The notes below the pieces were generated by a model that was not told the DNA's origin, made no database searches, and saw only the letters and a program-made list of their open reading frames with translations. The translations under genes were made by a program, and so were the position numbers. From Strigamia acuminata (taxonomy: Eukaryota > Arthropoda > Chilopoda > Geophilomorpha > Linotaeniidae), in NCBI GenBank assembly GCA_949358305.1, contig OX442318.1, positions 7,116,501 to 7,180,500 of the forward strand: a stretch of DNA of 64,000 nucleotides, in the 5' to 3' direction. Numbering within the stretch: position 1 is the first letter of the stretch; each line of letters starts with the position of its first letter. Of the stretch, positions 1 through 7,416 are shown piece by piece.

Positions 1-38
1 TGCTAACTTCTAAACCAATCAGGTTAGAGCAAAAAAGT

Positions 39-419
39 CAATTACAAAGTTGTAGAGCACCATCAAATTAGTACTATCCAATTCATCTTAGACATCTTAA
101 GTCAAATGTTTTCTTTTTAAAAACGAGGCAAATCAGAAAAAAAATCTGCAAAGTGAAATTTTTTATTCATGTGATAAAATAATTATTGAGGCATTAAAAA
201 AAGGCAGTGGTTTTTCTTGTTTACTTGCATAATAATGCACATTTGAATACATTTATTTAAGTAATTCAGTATCTTTCTAACAGAAATTTAAGTTTTGTCA
301 CAATGGCTAACTTTATTTTAGCTGATTTGTCTCCTTTTTAAAAAGAAAACATTTAACTTAAGATGACTAAGATAAATTGGATAGTACTAATTTGGTGGTG
401 CTTTACAACTTTGTAATTG
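39..419. mobile_element. Fold-back (long inverted repeat) element
   Basis: Positions 39-136 and 322-419 are inverted copies of about 97 bp with only scattered mismatches, so this segment can form a large hairpin. The loop plus the 3' arm (about 130-419) is also the reverse complement of a segment near 25,490-25,780, so this is a dispersed family and not a local palindrome. No coding capacity is seen. A fold-back or MITE origin is inferred; the class is unknown. Confidence 0.75.
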
Positions 420-648
420 AACTAGGTCAGTTTAACTTAAAGGAAGATAAGTTTGTTTATTGAGTTTTTCTAAGATTAATACCATAATCGAAATTGCTTG
501 TCTTAATTGTATAATTAAGGCAATCAATTTTATTAGCTGGAAGTTTATTTTAAATATTTTTAGAGAAAATAATAGCAATCGCTGTGTTGGTTATCTCTTT
601 TTTGTGCTATGTTGCAGCAAACCTTTTACTTTAAAAGGAGATTTCATA

Positions 649-1071
649 ATGAGTTTCCTCTACGACGGTGATCCAGCAGAAATTACAATTTTCGACATTT
701 GTGATATCATCAGGGAGTTTGGAAATGAAAAAGTCGACCTAGCAAAAATTGTTTCAAAACTCATATCCACTTTTAAAATCGGCAAAGATCCAGAGACATT
801 TGCAAATCGTGTTGACAAGTTGATTGGAACGAGAAGAGACAATTGTTTGATTAGGAAAAGGGCTGACGGTACTTATTACATCGTAAACACCCGCGGTCGA
901 TCTTTGTCACCACAAAAAAAGAAAAAAAACGCCCACTTCAAAACGTCAAAAGCACGATTCACTACATCAAAGATGGAAAAGATCATCTGGGGATCCATCA
1001 GTTAGGAAGAAAGTAAAATTAATTTTAATTAATTTTTTTTTATTATTATTAATATCCAATTTTTACTTTCA
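649..1071 (+). pseudogene. Small basic protein with winged-helix-like domain, frameshifted in a poly-A run
   Basis: The ORF starting at ATG 649 encodes about 118 residues and ends at the TAG near 1003. Residues 1-80 are mixed alpha/beta in pattern: helices around IFDICDIIREFG and VDLAKIVSKLIS, then a basic hairpin around CLIRKRADGTYYIV, which recalls a winged helix. A Lys/Ser/Arg-rich tail follows. The tail crosses an A-rich run (914-929). In the +1 frame after that run the sequence stays open, reads as a natural basic tail (for example SKRQKHDSLHQRWKR) and reaches a plausible GT donor (GTAAAA, from 1013) and an acceptor ending at about 1071. The printed frame instead hits a stop. So this is either a gene with a 1-base homopolymer error or a recent pseudogene. 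I do not recognise the family. A mature-looking acceptor (TATGTTGCAG) lies upstream near 617. Confidence 0.4.
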
Positions 1072-1295
1072 GAAAGAGATTAGATTATCAAACAACCGCG
1101 TTTTTTTATTTTTATTGAATATTGATTGATTTGATTTGTGAGCTTTAAAAAAGGTCCTCATCAAATGGTGCAAGAGAGAAATACCCCAGAAACATGCAGT
1201 TCCAGTGTGTGGTCGGGCCAAGGGAACAAATTTATACAGAGCAATGGGGGATAAAAAAAATAAATTCACGTTGTTACAGCCACCGGGCCATTCCA

Positions 1296-1348
1296 GCATT
1301 GGGGTTTTTTATTGGAAAGGGAATAGTTATTAACATTGAACAAGAAAT
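1296..1348. repeat. 53-bp direct repeat, left copy
   Basis: This is nearly identical (52/53) to 1770-1822. The pair brackets an LTR plus leader fragment. It is far too long to be a normal target-site duplication. Confidence 0.85.
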
Positions 1349-1769
1349 TGTTGCATATTGCATGCGCCATTTCCATATATTATTTAGGCAATACACACTA
1401 TCATTGTATCGTGGGTTGCTGGGAGATTGTCACCTAGCAACCCACTTCATTCTTACACAATAAAACAATTAGTCGACTATTACAAATCAATCTGAGCAGT
1501 GGTGTCTTTTCTTCATTGGCCGTTTAGGCCCAAAAAGACATTCCATGACGGCCATGCCTTGGCATGGCCTGACAACATCTTCATCAACTAATATACATAC
1601 ACATTAAATGGCGCAGTCGACATTGGATTATCGCCTGCTGTCCTTGCTTGTTGCCGCGACGCGTCTGCAGAAGTGAAATCCGAGGTTGGTGTGTCGACTC
1701 GTCGAGTTTCATCTTCGACGTCGATAACGTTCATCGAACGTCGTGGATAAGCCCGTTCGACGTCGTTGA
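1349..1769 (+). mobile_element. LTR retrotransposon fragment: LTR, tRNA-Ser-type PBS and leader
   Basis: The putative LTR runs from TGTTGC at 1349 to TACACA at 1603, about 255 bp with TG...CA ends and an internal AATAAA. Five bases later, TGGCGCAGTCGACA (1609-1622) matches, with one mismatch, the complement of a metazoan tRNA-Ser 3' end, as expected for a primer binding site. A GC-richer leader of about 150 bp follows and stops abruptly at the second 53-bp repeat. No gag or pol ORF remains. A Ty3/Gypsy-type origin is likely but inferred. Confidence 0.6.
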
Positions 1770-1822
1770 GCATTGGGGTTTTTTATTGGAAAGGGAATAG
1801 TTATTAATATTGAACAAGAAAT
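1770..1822. repeat. 53-bp direct repeat, right copy
   Basis: This is the partner of 1296-1348 and differs at one base. The flanking unique sequence continues after it into the tandem array. Confidence 0.85.
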
Positions 1823-1866
1823 ATAAATACAAACAGAAAGACAGTCGCAAGGTTAGCCCACGAAGG

Positions 1867-2084
1867 TTTAAAGGAGTTTTAAGGAGTTTTAAAGGAGTTT
1901 TAAGAAGTTTTAAAGGAGTTTTAAGGAGTTTTAAGGAGTTTTAAGGAGTTTTAAGGAGTTTTAAGGAGTTTTAAGGAGTTTTAAAGGAGTTTTAAAGGAG
2001 TTTTAAAGGAGTTTTAAAGGAGTTTTAAGGAGTTTTAAGGAGTTTTAAGGAGTTTTAAAGGAGTTTTAAGGAGTTTCAATCCAA
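1867..2084. repeat. Short tandem array, unit AAGGAGTTTTA
   Basis: About twenty copies of a 10-11 bp unit (AAGGAGTTTT with one or two extra A) fill the interval. Variants differ mainly in the number of A's. It has no coding meaning. Confidence 0.9.
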
Positions 2085-3075
2085 GAGTACACCTGTACTC
2101 AATTAGGGAAAACGTCAAATTGTACCAACTTGGGAAATTTTTGATGACTAGATTCGGAGAAATTCCGGCGTGGTGGGTTAAGTGGTTTTTGTACCTTCGT
2201 TTTTGGTCCTTTAATCGACAGACGGTAGAGTCAGCGTGTGTTAGAATTAGAGCGCTTCTAAGAGAGGATGACCAATAGGTACGTACGGTACATAATTTCA
2301 TAGATTAAAAATTTATTAATTAATTGTTTTTTGGATTTAGATGGTGTAAAGTAAGAATTTATATCTTTGTAAATTAAAATAGTTATTATCAAGGACTTAT
2401 CTAGTGACTATAGTCGAGAGAGGATAGCACCATACGCCATCCACCATCTTTTGTAGAGAAATGGGGAATTCTTTTTCGTTCGGAATTTTTTTTAACTTTG
2501 TCTTACACTACAAACCCTTCAACGATTCGATCACAACGTAAACAATTGAAGGATTGGGTGTTTGAGGTTTTAAGATTTATCTGAAGTTTTTATCTAGAGT
2601 TTATTTTACTATTTATCTCGAGTTTTTATAATAAAGCAACATTTCTTTAACATTTCTCTACATTTCTGTTCATTTCTGCAACATTTCTCTTTCGAAAGTG
2701 CAACAACTGGAAAATACAGTTCAAAATACTTTTAGAAGTGATTTCAATTTCAATTTCACTTAATCTTAATCCTTATTGGAATTCTCAAAGATATGATGTA
2801 AAAGCCTATCTTGTTCAGAGAAATCATTTCAGTTGGAATGTCAGTTTATGTAGCAATATAAAGCATGAAAGAGATTAAGAACTACACCCCAATTTTTGCC
2901 TTAAAGTATTCTTTATACTATTACTACTCAAGAAATAGGAAAATAGAAATTCATAAGCAGAAATAAAAGCAAACACAACAAATTGATGGAATGTCAGTAC
3001 ACCTGCTAAAGCCATTAGCAAATGCATTTTTCCATCTGTAAATGCATTTTTTCCATCTGAAATTATTTTTTTTTC
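2085..3075. other. No gene recognised
   Basis: AT-rich sequence with only short, low-complexity ORFs. Nothing was seen beyond runs such as repeated CATTTCT near 2,640-2,690. Confidence 0.6.
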
Positions 3076-3865
3076 TGAAAATGTCATTTTTGAAGTTTAT
3101 GACCATCCTCTGAGCCACTGATAACTTTGAAAATAAAAAACCAGATTTTAGAAATCAAATCCCAAACTAAACACTTGATGACAAGACAAATTCAATTTCA
3201 AATGAAAAATTCAAACCAAACTTTGAAAAGCCACCACTAAACACCAAAAAGCTCCAAAAAGTGCATCAAATAATATTCTTGTCAAATAAATACTCAACCC
3301 ACATAACTGAAGAAATACTGAAGAAATACATTTCGTACAAAGCCTATAGTAGGCCTAAAATGGCGCCAAACAATAGCAAAAGAACATGTAGGAGAAAATA
3401 AATGGATCATTTTTCAAAGAAATGTTAATCCCGTGTGTATGAAACCAAACAAACCTTTTGAAAATCAAAACCCGAATTAAATAACGTGAAACGAACAGCA
3501 ATACTTAATGTACTCCATTTGACACTTTCTTTTGCTTGAAAATGTCATTTTTGAAGTTTATGATCATTCTCTGTGACAGTGATCGCTTTGAAAATAAAAA
3601 CCAGGTCACGAAAAATGGCATTCATTACCATAATATTCGTGCCAAATAAATATTCAACCGCCACATGAAGAAAATACAATTCTAACTAGGCCTATAGTAG
3701 GCTTAAATGGCGCCAAACAATAGCAAACGAACATATGTAAGAAACTAAATGGATCATTTTTCAAAAAATTCAAACCTGCTGATCGATTTATGGAAATGTT
3801 AATGACGTGTTTATGAAACCAACCAACCTTTTGGAAATCAAACCCGAATTAAACAACGTGAACAA
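3076..3865. repeat. Diverged tandem duplication (two units of about 330-450 bp)
   Basis: The block beginning GAAAATGTCATTTTTGAAG at about 3076 recurs at about 3537. Both copies keep, in order, a CCTATAGTAGGC palindrome, TGGCGCCAAACAATAGCAAA and AAATGGATCATTTTTCAAA, and both run into sequence containing CCCGAATTAAA. Spacer indels separate the copies. The duplication ends just upstream of the RING1-like fragment. Confidence 0.8.
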
Positions 3866-3930
3866 CGAACCATGAACGAACACAGCATATCGAACAGCAA
3901 AATCTTGCTGTTCTCCTCGCCTTGTGCTGA

Positions 3931-4269
3931 ACGAGACGAAATTACGTGACAGATTATTGTTTAGCATCTCGTATTGTTTATAACATCGTCATAAAACGGG
4001 AACAGCAAACAGCAAACGTGACAACAATTGAGTCACCAAATTCGACAAATTCTATGGTGACGCCAACTACCGGTAGTTCGTGCGATTCATCCATACCGAG
4101 AAAAAGGCAGAAAACTGCATCTGAAGATGAATCCGGCTCCGGGATCGATGCGGGGCAGGAGTCGGTCGGGGAAGAAGCCGGATCCGACTCGGCGCCGAGC
4201 AATGAAATCGAATTAGTTTTTAAACCGCATCCGCAAGTCGAAGATTTGGGCGAAGGATTTATTCTTTAA
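3931..4269 (+). pseudogene. RING1/Sce (Polycomb E3 ligase) fragment: linker and start of C-terminal domain
   Basis: The reading frame is open from 3931 to the TAA at 4267 but has no early ATG, so it looks like an exon or retro-fragment. The middle is an acidic/serine-rich linker with a basic patch (PRKRQKTASEDESGSG). It runs directly into NEIELVFKPHPQ, the strongly conserved start of the C-terminal domain of RING1/RNF2/Sce proteins, which in PRC1 ubiquitinate histone H2A. After KPHPQ the frame runs ten more codons to a stop instead of entering the RAWUL fold, and an AATAAA follows at about 4309. Neither the RING-finger exon nor a RAWUL exon is visible nearby. A truncated copy, or one exon of a gene whose other exons lie outside, are both possible. 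A donor at CAA|GTCGAA would be weak. Confidence 0.5.
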
Positions 4270-4306
4270 AAACCTGTTGCACAAATGATCATTTCCTAGG
4301 CAAAAA

Positions 4307-4325
4307 AGGAATAAATTATTTATTT
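4307..4325. terminator. Facing polyadenylation signals
   Basis: GGAATAAATT on the plus strand and its minus-strand counterpart (TTTATT on plus) sit within 15 bases of each other. They fit the 3' ends of the plus-strand RING1-like fragment and the minus-strand phosphatase gene, which would converge here. Confidence 0.4.
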
Positions 4326-4629
4326 TTCACCAATTTCTGTACATCTGGCTCGCTAAACGGCTGAACCAACCAGGTTGAACTTCCCTGCTTACCACTGGTT
4401 GTGTCAGCCGTACATCATAGGATATTTTGTACATAATTACACCGATTGTGCAGGTTTTTAACCCGTTTTCTACCAATTTGTACACTTTTCACACATATTT
4501 ATCAAGTTTAAACCCATTTTCTACCGATTTTTACACTTTTCAAACCTATTTTGCAAGTTTTAACCGCTTTTATACCAATTTCTTTATAGTTATTGATTAT
4601 TGATATTATTATTAATTTAAACAAAAACT

Positions 4630-5610
4630 TTACAAGTTTGAAAAAATCGCGTCGCGTATCTGGAACCCGTCGGACCACGGCACCACTTTGGCCTTCATTT
4701 GATATGCGGGTCTTATTTCGTCGGAGATTTGTCTCTGGCACGGAAAACCGACGCGCGGGAAAGCCAAATCGGACGATTTTAGCCTCAACATGGGACAATA
4801 ATCGTTCAGTCCGTCGCCGACGTACGCTACGAATTTATACTTGAATTGGCTGTCGTCTCGCGAGCGGTGTTTGATAAATTCGTCTAGAATTGTGCCTTTG
4901 CATAGGTTGATTGCGCTCAGTTCGCACCAGTTCTGCTCGTGGTACTTGCGGATTTGCAGACATCCGTTGTTGTCGAATTGCGCCGGGTTGGTGAACACCG
5001 AGCAAAAATGCTCCTCCATGCCCTTCGCGCCGAGGAAAGTGTTGATGAACACGGAATTGCAGTCCGAGATGATGATTAAGTCGTGGCCCAGTGCGCTCAA
5101 GTTGCGGACAAGTTCCGGCATGCCTTTCGTCCACGAAATGTTGCCCAAAAGGTCGAGAAGGTGCGCGGCTTTCACGCCGGACGTGAAGAGAAGATCAAAC
5201 ACTTTTTGCATGTATTCGAGCCATTGGAGGTTGTGGAATTGTTCCGCTTCTTGGCCTCCGTTTGGGAGAAGTTGCTGCACGTGTGTGTCGCTGTTGACGT
5301 CGATTAAGGTCTTGTCGAAGTCGAAGGCCACTAGAATTTTGTTTTCAGGCACCTAGGTTGAAGGAAAAGGTGATTTGATTATTTTAAATTTGTTTAAAGA
5401 TTGGTTTTGAATGGTTTTTACCTTTGGTTTAAGCTGGAAAATCGCTTTGTTGTTATTGATGTCGGTTTTTAGGTTTTTGAGAGGTGAGTTGCCTTGGATT
5501 TCGTGACGGTAACGAGTGGCTGGGTAACGAGTAGCTGTGTACCGGGCGATCAAGTTGACGAAGTTGCGATGGAACGGAAACATTTTCGGGGGGTTGTTAA
5601 TTTCTTGCAA
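4630..5610 (-). CDS. PHOSPHO1/PHOSPHO2-like HAD phosphatase, two exons
   Basis: This is a complete two-exon gene. Exon 1 is 5422-5610 (63 codons, phase 0, donor AAG|GTAAAA) and exon 2 is 4630-5352 (acceptor CAACCTAG|GTGCC, stop TAA). They are joined by a 69-bp intron and give about 303 residues. Exon 2 carries the HAD motifs in order: DFDKT (nucleophile and acid Asp) near its start, IIISDCNSVF (motif II Ser), and YVGDGLNDYCP (motif IV). The family-typical VFTNPAQFDNNG lies between. Vertebrate PHOSPHO2 acts on pyridoxal 5'-phosphate and PHOSPHO1 on phosphocholine and phosphoethanolamine; which substrate applies here is not decidable by eye. Family members usually begin a few residues before the DFD motif, so the Arg-rich 63-residue extension is unusual. 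A second ATG at 5583 (MFPFHRNF) begins a presequence-like stretch that could target mitochondria. Confidence 0.85.
5353..5421 (-). other. Intron of the PHOSPHO-like gene
   Basis: GTAAAAACC...TTCAACCTAG, 69 bp. The in-frame TAG that seems to separate the two ORFs is the AG of the acceptor, so the upstream ORF and the catalytic ORF join without a frame change. Confidence 0.75.
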
Positions 5611-6091
5611 AGTTGGTCGTTGTGTTTAGGTTATGATGGGAATGCTTGTGGCATATTTTGTTTACCGGTTTGTTGTTCTCGTTCGATGTTTTGACGGGAA
5701 ATTAAGCGGTTTCTAAGTGTTTTTCATTCATCACCTTTTAGTGATTGCGAGTTTTGTCAATAGTGACATCACGATCGCCATGGCAACTTGTAAACAGCGT
5801 GGCGAGTTGTCGGTTTGTTTACAATTTCACCATGGTGAATTATTGTTTATTCATCACGTCTCTAACCGAATGATTTTGCAAATCAATATAAAAATTAAAA
5901 ATAAAATATTTTATTTTAAATAACTGCCAAAAATATCACAAAAATTCGGATTTGATTTCTTTTATTATTTCGTGTACAAACAATAAAAACAATATAAATA
6001 TAATAAATGATGTATTTACAAGTACCAGGCCAGAATTACACTTCGATTTTCTCTATTTTTATAACAATTCAGTTGAGTGTTTGATACAAAA
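5611..6091. other. Intergenic, upstream of the PHOSPHO-like gene
   Basis: No gene seen. It should hold the minus-strand phosphatase promoter. Minus-strand AATAAA near 5,961-5,966 would suit the small peptide gene at 6,117-6,335. Confidence 0.4.
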
Positions 6092-6232
6092 ATGTCAAAA
6101 ATTATTCTTCTCTTGATTATTTTCCTCGCCCAAACCGAAGTATTTGGAGCATTCTCATGTAATTACTTGTCATTTCCAATCTTTGAGGTCCTGGAGTCGG
6201 AACAGCAGGCAAAAACACCAAATCAGGAATAA
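6092..6232 (+). CDS. Possible secreted-peptide ORF or first exon (signal peptide)
   Basis: ATG 6092 opens a 46-codon ORF. Its first 20 residues (MSKIILLLIIFLAQTEVFGA) are an ideal signal peptide, followed by FSCNY and a short acidic stretch to TAA. A possible donor lies just after the signal peptide (CTCAT|GTAATT), so this could be exon 1 of a spliced small secreted protein. The signal peptide resembles in style that of the cysteine-rich gene at 34,787. It overlaps the opposite-strand peptide precursor, and probably only one of the two is translated. No second exon was identified. Confidence 0.25.
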   Translation: MSKIILLLIIFLAQTEVFGAFSCNYLSFPIFEVLESEQQAKTPNQE

Positions 6233-6335
6233 ATACTTGACGTTTTTCTAGTTTCCTCGCTTGCAGTGGAACATTTTCAGCTTTTGATGCCAGCAATACA
6301 ACGATGCAAAGTGCAGCAATGAAGCAAGGACCCAT
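6117..6335 (-). CDS. Candidate RFamide neuropeptide precursor
   Basis: A 72-residue ORF with a strong start context (GATGCCATGG). Residues 1-19 (MGPCFIAALCIVVLLASKA) form a signal peptide. A short spacer ends in the dibasic site KR (31-32). The peptide from Gln33 to Phe68 ends RF-Gly-Arg, the standard amidation and cleavage context. The predicted product would have an N-terminal pyroglutamate and a C-terminal LRF-amide and be 36 residues long, with a proline-rich N half (LPAVPTPGP) and a helix-like C half (TSNYMRMLQILRF). Length and layout recall the NPY/NPF fold, but the usual RxRF ending is absent, so family assignment is open. A TATAAAG lies 52 bases upstream of the ATG, allowing a TSS about 30 bp downstream of it. 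Conservation in relatives would decide. Confidence 0.45.
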   Translation of the reverse strand: MGPCFIAALCIVVLLASKAENVPLQARKLEKRQVFIPDLVFLPAVPTPGPQRLEMTSNYMRMLQILRFGRGK

Positions 6336-6386
6336 GGCATCAACTGAGACTTCTGGAGTGGATTCCTTCAAACTATCCTTGCACCC

Positions 6387-6393
6387 CTTTATA
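6387..6393 (-). promoter_or_regulatory. TATA box of the peptide gene
   Basis: TATAAAG on the minus strand, within GATATAAAGGGG. It sits 52-58 bases before the ATG at 6335, a spacing that fits a TSS near 6,360 and a short 5' UTR. Inferred from sequence only. Confidence 0.35.
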
Positions 6394-6399
6394 TCCCTT

Positions 6400-7195
6400 T
6401 AAAAAATAAAACCCCAAGGTTTATGCTCAATTAACAAACAACTAAATTTTTCTCATGTCAAGGTTAAGTGTGCTTGGAAGTGCAAGAGTGTATTAGCCGT
6501 GTTGTTTCTAACAGTAATTAGGAGCAAGATGTGACTTTCATTTAAACTATCCATTTTTGCTCTTCCTTTCTAAAAAAAGAATTTAAAAGTGTTTTCAAAA
6601 TAACCTTTGTTGACTAACGTGTACAAGTTTGTGTACGTTTGGATGAATAAACACAACGACTTGTATTTGTCAGTTTCAAAGCAAATATTTGGTAAGAATT
6701 TTCAATACAACTCACAGCTTTTTTTTATTAACAATTTTTATTATTCCATTAAAATGTTGCAGTTTGACTATCATTATTATTCAATATGGACAAACTGCAA
6801 TTGAAACAACAGCTTAAATAAAGTCAAAATTCAATATTTAGGAAATGCAAAAAAATAAACTAGCTGTGAACATTAGTATTTCTCCTGACCAAATTCTCAA
6901 TACATCTTCTCAAGCAATAGTAATAGTAAGTTCCTCAGCTTTGTTGGTACACAACATAATAATTTATAATGTCCACTCATTTCACAAAAACAACTTTTAA
7001 GTCCAGGCAATTTAAATATATAAAATTTATAATGGAAGTTCCTCATCTTGTGATTACTTGCAGCAAATAAATCCAAGAAATAAAAACACTAAGCAAATGT
7101 AGTGAACCAGTATGAGATATTGATTGACCTAGAAACATAATCAAAACTCAAGAATTAGTCCATAATCAACAATATATTCAAAATGTCAGTTCTAA
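6400..7195. other. No gene recognised; expected 3' part of the Ig gene not found
   Basis: The last identified Ig exon ends in phase 1 at 7257, so transmembrane and cytoplasmic exons should lie at lower coordinates. None is evident in this AT-rich stretch, apart from short hydrophobic ORFs without splice sites in register. Confidence 0.4.
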
Positions 7196-7198
7196 CAT

Positions 7199-7244
7199 GA
7201 ACCAAAGATAACATGGACACGTGTCCATGTTATCCTTTGTGGTT
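7199..7244. mobile_element. Minimal palindromic MITE (GAACCAAGGATAACAT family)
   Basis: GAACCAAAGATAACATGGAC is followed almost at once by its inverse, giving a near-perfect 46-bp palindrome. The same termini bound elements at 25,096-25,322 and 27,727-27,908. Here it lies 13 bp past the donor of the last identified Ig exon. Confidence 0.75.
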
Positions 7245-7256
7245 CTAAACACTTAC

Positions 7257-7416
7257 CTAATGAGACGGAGAAGCTCGCTTGAGTTATATTGAGCCAGACG
7301 ACTCCATCATCAATTCCATACGAATTTTTGACCAGAAAAACAAACTCCCCAGAATCTTCTTCCTTCACTTCTAAAATATCCAGAATTGTTTTATAACAAT
7401 TTATATTATCCGAATA
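7257..7416 (-). CDS. Ig gene exon H: second half of Ig domain 5
   Basis: 160 bp, phase 0 to 1. It encodes YSDNINCYKTILDILEVKEE, DSGEFVFLVKNSYGIDDG and NITQASFSVSL. The usual Y-x-C on the F strand is replaced by F-V-F. The acceptor is TATTTTTTCCAG and the donor TTAG|GTAAGT. Confidence 0.8.

Noticed and set aside
4841-5356. 171-codon plus-strand ORF opposite the phosphatase
   Set aside because: It is the antisense shadow of a strongly conserved HAD phosphatase exon.
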